This document shows positions 1 through 7,758 of a stretch of 28,849 nucleotides of DNA, in pieces. Position 1 is the stretch's first letter. Every line of letters begins with the position of its first letter. Source of the DNA: a virus. The position numbers and the translations under genes are program-made. Location: positions 1-28,849 of IMG/VR virus record IMGVR_UViG_3300046499_000400, one strand, 5' to 3'. The notes under the pieces were generated by a model that was not told the origin of the DNA, did no database searches, and saw nothing but the letters and a program-made list of their open reading frames with translations.

Positions 1-741
1 CAGACCAGCACCAACAGCGCGTTCGGCGGCGGCTCCACCACCCAGCGAGACATCACCATCACCGGCCTGTGGGGCTACCGCAACGACGAAGCGGCAGCCG
101 GCACAGTCGCGGCCGCAGCCAGCGACACGGCCACCACACTGACCGTCAGCAGCGCCGGCGCGATCGGCGTCGGCCAGGTACTCCGCATCGGCACGGAACG
201 GCTCATCGTCACCGAGCGGGCCATGGTCACCACCGGCCAGACCCTGCAGGCCGACCTCACCGACAAGAAGAACAGCCAGGTCGCGACCGTCACCGACGGC
301 ACCGCGTTCAGTGTCGGCGAGGTGCTCCTCCTCGACGCCGAACGGATGCGCATCGTCGACATCGCCGGCAGCAACCTGATCGTCGAACGGGCCTGGGACG
401 GGTCCACGCTGGCCACGCACACCGGCTCGACGATCTACGCCTCGCGGTCCCTGACCGTCACCCGCGGTGCTCTCGGTACCACCGCAGCGGCCATCGCGCA
501 GGACGCGGCCATCTACCGGTGGGAACCGCCCGGCCCGGTCCGCACCCTGACGATCGCCGACGCGGTCACGACGCTCCTGCAGGAGTCGTCCGGCTACGCG
601 CGCACCACCGGCGTCGGCACCACGTCCCGGCAGGTCGGCGGCGGCAACGTCGCCAAGACCGAGTACGGCACTGGCCTCGATGCTCTCCGCGCCCTGGTCT
701 ACGTCCAGTGCGGCCGCAAGGCAAGGGTGCGTGCCGTCTGA
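1..741 (+). CDS. Head-tail region structural protein (3' part only)
   Basis: The reading frame is open from base 1, so the start lies outside the window; the last 246 codons are seen. The visible part contains two copies of a beta-rich module in which a segment like VGQVLRIGTERLIV or VGEVLLLDAERMRIV is followed by a turn and an ERAWDGSTLATHTG-type strand. A related module ends the tail hub protein at 7759-9978. The position just before a gp10-like completion gene suggests a head-tail connector or other minor structural protein. The stop overlaps the next start by one base (TGATG). I do not recognise a named family with certainty. Confidence 0.7.
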   Translation, partial: QTSTNSAFGGGSTTQRDITITGLWGYRNDEAAAGTVAAAASDTATTLTVSSAGAIGVGQVLRIGTERLIVTERAMVTTGQTLQADLTDKKNSQVATVTDGTAFSVGEVLLLDAERMRIVDIAGSNLIVERAWDGSTLATHTGSTIYASRSLTVTRGALGTTAAAIAQDAAIYRWEPPGPVRTLTIADAVTTLLQESSGYARTTGVGTTSRQVGGGNVAKTEYGTGLDALRALVYVQCGRKARVRAV

Positions 742-1118
742 TGGAGGTCGTGGTCAAGGCGTCCGGCCCGCTGTTCGACGGCACCGCCAGCGCGCTGGTC
801 CAGCGGTACACGCGGGAGGGCGGCGAGGCCGTCGCCCGCTGGGGCGAGCAGGAGGTACAGCGCGTCCTGGAACAGGTACTCCGCAATCCGACGGGCTACT
901 ACCAGTCGCAGGTCAGGGTGAACCGCGTCTCCAACGACTCCTTCGCGATCACGGACGGCGGCGTCGTCTACGGGCCGTGGCTGGAAGGCACCAGCCGCCG
1001 CAACGCCGAGACCCGCTTCAAGGGCTACGGCACTTTCCGCCGCGTCGCCAAGCGCGTCGAGCAGCGAGCCGACCGAACCTTTGCCCAGGTCTTCGCTCAG
1101 ATCCAGAGGAGGCTGTGA
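741..1118 (+). CDS. Putative HK97 gp10-like head-tail completion/minor tail protein
   Basis: A 125-residue protein with a short amphipathic N-terminal half rich in Arg and Glu, then a GGVVYGPWLEGTS-type segment and a basic C-terminal helix. The pattern of a 'Y-G-P-W-L-E-x-G' strand followed by a K/R-rich helix is typical of gp10-like completion proteins that sit between connector and tail-tube genes. It begins at an ATG overlapping the upstream stop and ends in a stop overlapping the next ATG, so the three genes are translationally coupled. Function is inferred from size, motif and gene order. Confidence 0.65.
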   Translation: MEVVVKASGPLFDGTASALVQRYTREGGEAVARWGEQEVQRVLEQVLRNPTGYYQSQVRVNRVSNDSFAITDGGVVYGPWLEGTSRRNAETRFKGYGTFRRVAKRVEQRADRTFAQVFAQIQRRL

Positions 1119-1573
1119 TGGCAGTCGACATCGACGGCATCCTCAACGAGCTCGTCTCCCACGCCCTGACCACGGGCTACTTCGACCAGGTCAACGGGCA
1201 CGAGCCGAAGAACCGGCCGGGCGCCGGCCTGACTGCCGGGGTGTGGGTGGACCACATTCGGCCCGTTGAATCGTCCGGCCTGGACTCCACGTCGGTCGTG
1301 ATGGTGTTCAACGTCCGGCTGTACACCAGCACCCTGCAGGAGCCGCAAGACGCCATCGACCCGGAGATGGTCAAGGCCCTGGACGCGCTGTTCACGGCGT
1401 ACATCGGCGACTTCACCCTCGGCGGCCTGGTCCGCAGTGTCGACGTGCGCGGTGCCGACGGCCCGCCGCTCGACGGGCAGGCCGGCTACCTGAAGCAAGA
1501 CGAGGTGCTGTACCGGGTTTTCACGATCACGCTGCCCGTGGTCGTGAATGACGCATGGGACGAGGAGGCGTAG
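1118..1573 (+). CDS. Putative tail terminator/tail completion protein
   Basis: A 151-residue protein directly before a tail-tube gene, the normal place of the tail terminator (gpU-like) protein. The sequence alternates beta strands (VVMVFNVRLYTS, YRVFTITLPVVV) with helical segments (MVKALDALFTAYIGDFTL), as expected for that fold. The ATG overlaps the upstream stop (TGATG) and is preceded by the purine-rich GAGGAGG at 1106-1112. The acidic end (DAWDEEA) runs straight into the next gene with no gap. The assignment rests on length and order; no diagnostic catalytic motif is expected. Confidence 0.6.
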   Translation: MAVDIDGILNELVSHALTTGYFDQVNGHEPKNRPGAGLTAGVWVDHIRPVESSGLDSTSVVMVFNVRLYTSTLQEPQDAIDPEMVKALDALFTAYIGDFTLGGLVRSVDVRGADGPPLDGQAGYLKQDEVLYRVFTITLPVVVNDAWDEEA

Positions 1574-2320
1574 ATGGCCAAGAGCAGCGGCCTCGGCGAC
1601 AACTGCTACGTGGGTGGCTACAACCTCTCGGGGGACATCGGCTCGCTGTCGAAGATCTCGGGCGGCAACAAGCCCATCGAAGTCACGGCCATCGACAAGA
1701 GCGCGTTCGAGCGGATCGGCGGCCAGCGGGACGGATCGATCTCCTGGTCGGCGTACTTCAACACCGACGTCGGCCGGGCGCATCCGGTGCTGTCCACGCT
1801 GCCCACGGCGGACATCGTGGTGACGTACTGCCGGGGTACGACGCTCGGCGACCCGTGCGCCAGCATGGTCGCCAAGCAGCTCAACTACGACGGCAACCGC
1901 ACTGCCAGCGGCGAGTTCACGTTCGCGCTGGACGCCGAGGCCAACGGGTACGGCCTGGAGTGGGGCCGCCAGTTGACGGCCGGCCTGCGGACGGACACCG
2001 GGGCAACGAACGGGACTGGTGTCGACACGACGGCCTCGGCAAGCTTCGGTGCCCAAGCGTACCTGCAGGTGACGGCGTTCACAGGGACGGACGTCACGAT
2101 CAAGGTCCAGGACTCGGCGGACAACGTGACGTTCGCCGACGTCACCGGGCTGACCTTCACCGCCGTGACGGCGGCGCCGTACACGCAGCGCCTCGCCACC
2201 ACCAACACCGCCACCATCCGCCGCTACCTCCGTGCCGCCACAACCACGTCGGCCGGGTTCACCAGCTGCACGTTCGCCGTGCACGTCACGAAGAACGAAC
2301 TTGCCGGGCAGGTGTTCTGA
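1574..2320 (+). CDS. Tail-tube-like protein with extra C-terminal beta domain
   Basis: A 248-residue protein. Residues 1 to about 135 form a tail-tube-like domain with the landmarks AKSSGLG, IDKSAFER and RTASGEFTF. The same landmarks occur in the 138-residue protein at 3427-3843 (AKASGLG, IDKSAMER, RSASGELTW), so the two are paralogues. Residues from about 140 onward are an extra Thr/Ala-rich beta domain (QAYLQVTAFTGTDVTIKVQD and following), resembling the Ig-like or carbohydrate-binding decorations often added to major tail proteins. It starts at the base after the preceding stop. It may be a surface-decorated tail-tube subunit. Which paralogue is the main tube subunit cannot be decided from sequence. 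Confidence 0.75.
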   Translation: MAKSSGLGDNCYVGGYNLSGDIGSLSKISGGNKPIEVTAIDKSAFERIGGQRDGSISWSAYFNTDVGRAHPVLSTLPTADIVVTYCRGTTLGDPCASMVAKQLNYDGNRTASGEFTFALDAEANGYGLEWGRQLTAGLRTDTGATNGTGVDTTASASFGAQAYLQVTAFTGTDVTIKVQDSADNVTFADVTGLTFTAVTAAPYTQRLATTNTATIRRYLRAATTTSAGFTSCTFAVHVTKNELAGQVF

Positions 2321-2321
2321 C

Positions 2322-2762
2322 GTGGGCATCATTCAGCCGAACGCGCCCGTCGAGGCATACCAGACGTACCGCATCGCCGCCCCAGCCTCCACGCACTTCC
2401 GCGACGGCACCTGCGCCGAAGCGGACTGCCCGGCCTACCTGGCCGGCTGGCAGTCGACCATCGACGAGACCACGGAGCTGGGCCAGCAGCAGGCCTACTA
2501 CATCCGCAGGCAGTCTGGCCGCGCCTTCACCGAGCACCGCACCGAAGCGGGTCTGACGGTCTTCAGCTTCGAGGCCGGGCAGCGGTGCTTCACGGGCGGC
2601 CACAAGGTGCGGCTGGACCGGCCGGAGCTGTTCCTCGTGCAGGGCGGTGACTGGCGGGGCAACCCGACGGGGTTCCGCCGCCAGCACAGCAGCGCGCAGG
2701 CGTGGGTCGACGACTTCGGCGAGCACCAGCAGAACATCGCCGACCAGCGGGAGAGGGGCTGA
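2322..2762 (+). CDS. Conserved tail-region protein, function unknown
   Basis: A 146-residue protein read from a GTG one base after the previous stop, with a G-rich stretch (GGGCAGG) about seven bases upstream. It contains Tyr-rich and Arg-rich strands (YQTYRIAAP, AYYIRRQSGRAFTEHRTEAG), a two-cysteine segment (CAEADC) and a C-terminal DWRGNP turn. I have seen proteins of this type in tail regions of Streptomyces phages, but no role is known to me. It lies between the two tail-tube paralogues, so a tail structural or assembly role is likely. Confidence 0.65.
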   Translation: MGIIQPNAPVEAYQTYRIAAPASTHFRDGTCAEADCPAYLAGWQSTIDETTELGQQQAYYIRRQSGRAFTEHRTEAGLTVFSFEAGQRCFTGGHKVRLDRPELFLVQGGDWRGNPTGFRRQHSSAQAWVDDFGEHQQNIADQRERG

Positions 2763-2768
2763 CGGGTC

Positions 2769-3158
2769 ATGTCACCGACTGCGGATAGCACCACGCTGGT
2801 GATCGATGGCGTGGACTGCGTGGGCGAGTTCACCGAGGTACAGATCGGTACTCCGCGTCTCGCATACGAGGCGTTCACGGACACGGGGATACTCCGATTC
2901 CTCGGGCCGCTGGGATTCCAGATCACCGTGATCAACCCCAGTGCACGCATCCAGGCGCTCGTAGACGGCGGGCATGCCGTCCACCGCCTCACAGTCACTG
3001 TGGACGGCATGTCCCTCACCAACCTCGTCCAGTTCCACAGGCGGTGGGAGGTCGGCGGGATCCCGAGGGCCTTCGGTTGTCTCGCCCGGGACCGTGGCAG
3101 CGAGGCGCAGTGGGCCGCCGCGCCCTGCGCCGGCACCGGCCAGCAGGCGGGGGTCTGA
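2769..3158 (+). CDS. Small tail-region protein, unknown function
   Basis: A 129-residue protein starting at an ATG six bases after the previous stop, behind GAGAGGGG. The first half is beta-rich (TLVIDGVDC, RFLGPLGFQITVINP). The C-terminal third contains two cysteines in a basic, Trp-containing context. The opening VIDGVDC resembles VVDGVDL in the next gene, which suggests the two may share a strand arrangement. No recognised family. Its place between tail-tube paralogues suggests a structural or assembly role. Confidence 0.6.
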   Translation: MSPTADSTTLVIDGVDCVGEFTEVQIGTPRLAYEAFTDTGILRFLGPLGFQITVINPSARIQALVDGGHAVHRLTVTVDGMSLTNLVQFHRRWEVGGIPRAFGCLARDRGSEAQWAAAPCAGTGQQAGV

Positions 3159-3160
3159 CC

Positions 3161-3430
3161 GTGCGTGCAGAGATCAACGTCGGCAGTGCCGGTCAGGGCT
3201 CGCTCGTGGTCGACGGCGTAGATCTGTCGCCCATCGCCTCGGGCCTCACCCTGCGTGCGGAGGTGGGGGTGGGCACGAGGCTCGTCGTCGATCTCCGGCC
3301 CGTCCAACTGTCCGCCTCGGTGGATGCCGACGTTCAGATCCCAGAGTCCCTGTTCGCCCTGCTGATCAAGCTGGGGTGGACACCGCCGATCGGTGACCGG
3401 CCGGCGCAGGCAAACGAAGAGAGGGTGTGA
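3161..3430 (+). CDS. Small conserved tail-region protein, unknown function
   Basis: An 89-residue protein from a GTG two bases after the preceding stop. The sequence is almost entirely beta strands (GSLVVDGVDLSPIASGLTL, LRAEVGVGTRLVVDLRPVQ) followed by one helix (ESLFALLIKLGW). Small beta proteins like this commonly sit just before the major tail gene in actinophages. Its TGA overlaps the GTG of the next gene by four bases (GTGA), showing tight coupling. No catalytic residues are apparent. The role is unknown. Confidence 0.6.
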   Translation: MRAEINVGSAGQGSLVVDGVDLSPIASGLTLRAEVGVGTRLVVDLRPVQLSASVDADVQIPESLFALLIKLGWTPPIGDRPAQANEERV

Positions 3431-3843
3431 GTCCGTTGGCGAAGGCTTCCGGGTTGGGCTGGACGACCGCGTCGGTCGACGATTCTGCGGGCGTCGCCAA
3501 GGCGATCAAGAACGACATCACGGACCTGCAGTTCGCGACGCCGCGGGCGGTGCAGGACATCACGGGCATCGACAAGTCGGCGATGGAGCGGCTGCTCCTG
3601 CTGGCGGACTTCAGCGTGACCCTGAAGGGCGTGTTCAACGCGGCGACCGGGCTCAGCCACGACGTCTTCAAGACCGTGCCGTCCACGTCGGTAGCCCGCA
3701 CCACGACGCTGACCGTCAACGGCGTCACGCTCGCCAACGAGGTGCTGTACACCGACTACCCGCTGTCCCGGTCGGCGTCCGGCGAGCTCACGTGGTCCGT
3801 GCCGGGCGTCCTCGCCGACGGCACCGTCCCGACGTGGGCATGA
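3427..3843 (+). CDS. Major tail-tube-like protein (shorter paralogue)
   Basis: A 138-residue protein from GTG, overlapping the previous gene by four bases. It carries a compact tail-tube-like domain with AKASGLG near the N-terminus, IDKSAMER in the middle and RSASGELTW near the C-terminus. These landmarks recur in order in the 1574-2320 product, which has an additional C-terminal domain. Length and location immediately before the G/GT chaperone genes fit a major tail (tube) protein that polymerises around the tape measure. The paralogy is seen directly; the exact structural role is inferred. Confidence 0.75.
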   Translation: MSPLAKASGLGWTTASVDDSAGVAKAIKNDITDLQFATPRAVQDITGIDKSAMERLLLLADFSVTLKGVFNAATGLSHDVFKTVPSTSVARTTTLTVNGVTLANEVLYTDYPLSRSASGELTWSVPGVLADGTVPTWA

Positions 3844-3896
3844 CAGTCGGTCAACTCTTCGCAGCCACCCACCCCACCCGCCAGGAGACATGACTC

Positions 3897-4316
3897 ATGG
3901 GCTTCAAGGTCCAACGCAGGACGTACAAGCTCAAGTTCGACGAGCCCGAGTACGAAGGTCTGGAAGTCACGGCGCACTCCATCAACACCGAGCAGTTCCT
4001 GGAGATCATGGAAGCGCAGGCCGTCAAGGCGGAGGGTGGGAAGGCGGGAAAGGACGCCAACCGCAAGATGCTGACGATGCTGGCCGACGCCCTGGTGTCG
4101 TGGAACGCCGAGGACGAAGACGGCAACCCGATCCCGCCCACGTTTGACGGCCTCCTGGAACAGGACCCGTCGTTCGGGCTGCGACTGGTCGGGGCGTGGA
4201 CCGACGCCATCGCTGGTGTCAGCACCCCTTTGCCCGAGACCTCCAGCGCTGGCACGCCGTCGGCCCTGGAGGCATCGATTCCGATGGACGTCCCCTCCGA
4301 GAGCCTCGCGAGCTGA
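3897..4316 (+). CDS. Tail assembly chaperone, gpG-like product
   Basis: A 139-residue protein read in the zero frame, starting at ATG behind CCAGGAG. It is acidic and Lys-rich with a short beta N-terminus (FKVQRRTYKLKFDEPEYEGL) and a helical middle. This fits the G-type chaperone that binds the tape measure during tail assembly. The position directly between the tail-tube gene and the tape measure is diagnostic of this gene pair. The last 27 codons after the slippery site look like a low-complexity tail, as expected when most of the conserved sequence continues in the -1 frame. Confidence 0.85.
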   Translation: MGFKVQRRTYKLKFDEPEYEGLEVTAHSINTEQFLEIMEAQAVKAEGGKAGKDANRKMLTMLADALVSWNAEDEDGNPIPPTFDGLLEQDPSFGLRLVGAWTDAIAGVSTPLPETSSAGTPSALEASIPMDVPSESLAS

Positions 4317-4447
4317 CCCGAGCCCGCACGATCCTCGGCCTGTGCGACCGCTGGCACAAGCTGCCGTCCGAGGTGCTGGCCGAACCTGCGGAGATGCTCC
4401 GCCTGCTGGAGATCGCCCACATGGGGAGAAGGGAGGTGCCTGAGTGA
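3897..4447 (+). CDS. Tail assembly chaperone, gpG-T fusion by -1 frameshift
   Basis: This is the predicted frameshift product. Codons 3897-4232 are read in the zero frame, the ribosome slips back one base at 4226-4232, and reading resumes from base 4232 to the TGA at 4445-4447, giving about 183 residues. The -1 frame encodes a convincing helical extension (TRARTILGLCDRWHKLPSEV, then AEMLRLLEIAHMGRREV) with no start codon or ribosome-binding site of its own. The stop overlaps the GTG of the tape measure by four bases. In the G/GT system the T part links the chaperone to tail-tube subunits. The frameshift is inferred from the sequence and not proven. Confidence 0.8.
4226..4232 (+). promoter_or_regulatory. 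-1 ribosomal slippery heptamer CCCTTTG
   Basis: In the chaperone frame the codons read C CCT TTG, an exact X XXY YYZ arrangement (X=C, Y=T). Slipping back one base re-pairs both tRNAs as CCC and TTT. It lies 82 bases before the zero-frame stop, and the -1 frame is open from there to 4447. No other canonical heptamer was noticed in the overlap. Confidence 0.8.
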
Positions 4448-7248
4448 ATCTCGTCGAGATCCTCGTCACTGCGAAGAACCTCACCGGGCCCGCCTTCGCG
4501 GAGGCCAAGGCCGGGGCGACGGCCATGGAGTCGTCCATGGCCAAGCTCAACAAGGTCGCCAACGCCTCGGCGCTCACGATCGGCGCGATCGGCTTCGAAG
4601 CCGTCAAGATGGCCAGCAAGTTCGACAGCGAGATGACGCTCCTCGTCACGCAGGCCGGTGATGCCGAGGACCAGCTCGGCGGGCTGAAGAAGGGCGTCCT
4701 CGACATCGCGGCGAAGGTCGGCTCCGACCCGGATTCGCTGGCCGAGGCCCTGTTCCACGTCGAGTCGAACTTCGAGTCGATGGGCATCACCTCCGCTCAG
4801 GCACTGAAGCTCACGGAGACCGCTGCGAAGGGTGCCGCGGTCGGTCACGCCGACCTGGTCGACGTCACCAACGCCCTGACGGCCGCCGTTGCGGCCGGCA
4901 TCCCTGGCGTCGAAGACCTCGACCAGGCGATGGGTGTCCTCAACGCCACCGTCGGTGTCGGCGACATGAAGATGCAGGACCTCGCAGCCGCGTTCTCCTC
5001 CGGCATGGTGGCGACGGTGAAGGGCTTCGGCCTCTCCATCACCGATGTCGGTGCGGCCCTCGCAGTGTTCGGCGACAACAACATCCGTGGCGCCCTCGCC
5101 GGCAACCAGCTCCGCATGTCCGTCATGGCGCTCGGTAAGCCCGTCTCCACCTCGGAGGCGGCCCTGAAGACTCTCGGCCTGACCGCGACGACCCTCGCCG
5201 AGGACATGCAGCGCGGCGGCCTCAAGCTCGCACTCGAAGACCTCGTCGGCCGCATGAACGACGCTGGCATCACCGCCGACCAGCAGGGTCAGATCATCAC
5301 CGACGCGTTCGGCCGCAAGGCCGGCGCGGGCCTCAACGTCCTCGTCGGGCAGATGGACCGCCTGGAGTCGAAGTACCCGGAGCTGGAGAAGGGCGCGGAC
5401 GGCTTCGGCAAGGCGTGGGAGCGGACGCAGCAGACGTTCGCGCAGCAGACGCAGGAGCTGGAGGGCTCCCTGCAGGCGCTGATGATCACGCTTGGGGAGA
5501 AGCTCATCCCGCCGCTGCAGAAGGCCACGACGTGGATGCTCAACAACCGCGACACGATGCTCGACATGGCGAAGGGCGTCGGCATCCTCGTCACGGCACT
5601 GGCCGGCATCGCTGTCGTCAGCAAGGTCGCCGCGGGCATCAAGACTCTCACCACCGCGTTCGAGGCCGCCAACACGGCCATGCTTGCCTACCGCACGCGG
5701 GTGGCCGAGGCGCAGATGGCGTCCCTCGCGGCGACGGGCAACGTCAACGGTCTCGGCGCGGCCTTCTCGGCCCTGTCGACGAAGGCGAAGATCGCGCTCG
5801 CGGCGACCGCGATCGGCCTGATCGTGGCCGTCGCCTACAAGTTGAACGAGGCCAACCAGAAGGCCGCCCCGTCCGTCGACAAGATGACCACCAGCCTTGA
5901 GGCCCTGGGCCGGGCTGGCAGCCGGTCCGGGCAGCTCACGGAGACGTTCGGCGGCAACCTGGAGAAGCTCGGGTACGCCGTCGACCGGGTCGGCGGCAAA
6001 GCCCATGGCATGGACAAGTTCAACGACTCCATGAACAAGATCTTCACGCTGGGCATGGGCAAGTCCAACAGCATGAAGGAGGCCTCCGACCAGATCAACA
6101 GCATCGACGAGGCCCTCGCTGGCATGGTGCAGGGCGGTCACGCCGACCTGGCCGCCGCCGCCCTGAAGAAGCTGCAGGACGCGCTGGCCGCGAAGGGCGG
6201 CGACCCGAAGCGCCTCGCCGACGAGATGCACAAGTACCAGGACTCGCTGGCCGCGACGGCCGAGACGGAGAACATCACCGCCGACAGCATGGGTGAACTC
6301 GGCCGAAAGGCCATGGAGACATCCAAGGCCCTCGATGCGCAGGCCATGACGGCAAAGGGCCTCAAAGAGGCGATCTCCGACCTGAACGACGTCAACCGGG
6401 CCGCGCTCGACTCGATGGCCGGGTTCGAGGCTGCGATCGACGCCGCAGCGGAAGCCGCAAAAGACGGCGGCAGCGCGCTGAAGATGAGCCATGGCGAGCT
6501 GAACCTCACCAGCGAGCGGGCCCGCACCGCAGAGGCCGCCCTGACCGACCTCGCGTCCAAAACCGATGCCGCCGCCGTGGCCGCACTGAACAGCGGCGAC
6601 ACGATGGAGCAGGTCAACAAGATCTACGACCGTGGCCGCGACAAGCTCATGGCCTACGCCCAGCAGATGGGCCTCAACAAGGACGAGGCCCGCGCCCTCG
6701 CCGAACAGATCCTCGCGACCCCCGACAAGACCGCATACCTGAAGGGCAACTCGGAAGACCTGAAGGCCAAGCTCGCCGACGTCGAACACCGCCTCGCCAC
6801 CGCGACCGGAGAGAAGAAGGTCCAACTCCTCGCGGACAAGCGGAAGCTCGAAGTTGACCTGTGGACGGCGCAGGCAGAGATCGACGCCCTGCACGGCACC
6901 ACCGTGAACCTGAAGGTCCGCACCGTGTACGTCAACGGTGACGAGTACCAGCAGGGCCGGGCAATGGGCGGCATCATCGGCGGCGCCGCCGGCGGTGGCG
7001 TGCGGGGCGGCCTGACGTGGGTGGGCGAGCAGGGCCCGGAACTGGTCCGGCTGCCGCCCGGTGCGCAGGTCCACACCAACCCCGACAGCCAGCGCATGGC
7101 CGCCGGCATGGGCGGCGGGGGTGGCGGGCCACTGGTGCTGGAGCTGCGGTCGTCCGGCGCCCGGCTCGATGACCTGCTTGTAGAGCTCCTGCGCGGCGCG
7201 ATCAAAATCCGTGGCGGCAACGTCCAGAAAGCCCTCGGGAGGTCATAG
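4444..7248 (+). CDS. Tail tape measure protein
   Basis: A 934-residue protein from GTG (GTGA overlap with the chaperone stop). It has a TP901-type core in the first 330 residues (SKFDSEMTLLVTQAG, SLAEALFHVESNFESMGIT), long Ala/Lys/Glu-rich helices, and two hydrophobic stretches near residues 376-396 and 448-465. The Gly-rich C-terminus ends in the common tape measure motif GPELVRLPPGAQVHTN. It sets tail length; at roughly 0.15 nm per residue the tail would be near 140 nm, which is an estimate. It is the largest gene of the window and follows the chaperone pair, as in lambda-like tails. No peptidase or lysozyme domain was recognised. Confidence 0.93.
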   Translation: MNLVEILVTAKNLTGPAFAEAKAGATAMESSMAKLNKVANASALTIGAIGFEAVKMASKFDSEMTLLVTQAGDAEDQLGGLKKGVLDIAAKVGSDPDSLAEALFHVESNFESMGITSAQALKLTETAAKGAAVGHADLVDVTNALTAAVAAGIPGVEDLDQAMGVLNATVGVGDMKMQDLAAAFSSGMVATVKGFGLSITDVGAALAVFGDNNIRGALAGNQLRMSVMALGKPVSTSEAALKTLGLTATTLAEDMQRGGLKLALEDLVGRMNDAGITADQQGQIITDAFGRKAGAGLNVLVGQMDRLESKYPELEKGADGFGKAWERTQQTFAQQTQELEGSLQALMITLGEKLIPPLQKATTWMLNNRDTMLDMAKGVGILVTALAGIAVVSKVAAGIKTLTTAFEAANTAMLAYRTRVAEAQMASLAATGNVNGLGAAFSALSTKAKIALAATAIGLIVAVAYKLNEANQKAAPSVDKMTTSLEALGRAGSRSGQLTETFGGNLEKLGYAVDRVGGKAHGMDKFNDSMNKIFTLGMGKSNSMKEASDQINSIDEALAGMVQGGHADLAAAALKKLQDALAAKGGDPKRLADEMHKYQDSLAATAETENITADSMGELGRKAMETSKALDAQAMTAKGLKEAISDLNDVNRAALDSMAGFEAAIDAAAEAAKDGGSALKMSHGELNLTSERARTAEAALTDLASKTDAAAVAALNSGDTMEQVNKIYDRGRDKLMAYAQQMGLNKDEARALAEQILATPDKTAYLKGNSEDLKAKLADVEHRLATATGEKKVQLLADKRKLEVDLWTAQAEIDALHGTTVNLKVRTVYVNGDEYQQGRAMGGIIGGAAGGGVRGGLTWVGEQGPELVRLPPGAQVHTNPDSQRMAAGMGGGGGGPLVLELRSSGARLDDLLVELLRGAIKIRGGNVQKALGRS

Positions 7249-7755
7249 GTGCACCGGTACAAGACGTGGAATGGCCCGATGCCGACCACTGCCGCACAGC
7301 AGTCGGTCACCACAGGCACGACCATCAAGACGATGCTGCAGCTGGCCACACCCAGCACCCGGCAGATTCAGCTGATCAGCTGGGGATTCTCGGTCGACGA
7401 CCCGCCGGGCGCCGACGCAGTCATCGAGCTGCTGCAGACCGACGTCGCCGCGACGGTCACGGCCCACGTGGCAGCCGGCGTGCAGCCGCTCGACCCCAAT
7501 GCCCCGGCGAGCCTGCTGACGCTCGGCGTCTCGGCGACCGGCTACACGTCGTCTGCCGAGGGCACGCCGACCGCAACTCGCGTGTTCGATGCCGTGTCGC
7601 TGTCCTCGACGAGCGGCGAGTCGCTGCTGTCGTACTACTACCAGTTCATGCCGGACGAGCGGCCGAGCGTCGCGGTGTCGAAGTTCCTGCGCGTCAGGGC
7701 GACCACGCCGACAACGGCAGTCGACCTGCGTTGCTGGGTGGTCTGGGACGAATAG
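7249..7755 (+). CDS. Minor tail/structural protein
   Basis: A 168-residue protein from a GTG immediately after the tape measure stop, behind GGGAGG. It is beta-rich with a WGFSVDDPPGADAVIELLQT segment and a C-terminal KFLRVRATTP...DLRCWVVWDE strand pair. The sequence suggests a jelly-roll-like or other beta-sandwich structural protein. In phages of this type such proteins lie between the tape measure and the tail hub and are usually virion components. I cannot say whether it corresponds to the distal tail protein. Confidence 0.65.
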   Translation: MHRYKTWNGPMPTTAAQQSVTTGTTIKTMLQLATPSTRQIQLISWGFSVDDPPGADAVIELLQTDVAATVTAHVAAGVQPLDPNAPASLLTLGVSATGYTSSAEGTPTATRVFDAVSLSSTSGESLLSYYYQFMPDERPSVAVSKFLRVRATTPTTAVDLRCWVVWDE

Positions 7756-7758
7756 TCG

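Noticed and set aside
4144-4443. A +1-frame product as the second half of the tail chaperone
   Set aside because: That frame gives an Arg/Pro-rich sequence of no visible structure, while the -1 frame gives a clean helical extension and has a canonical slippery site.
4219-7074. A 951-codon open frame on the - strand opposite the tape measure
   Set aside because: It is an artefact of high GC third-position bias over a real gene on the + strand, with no matching start signal or family pattern.
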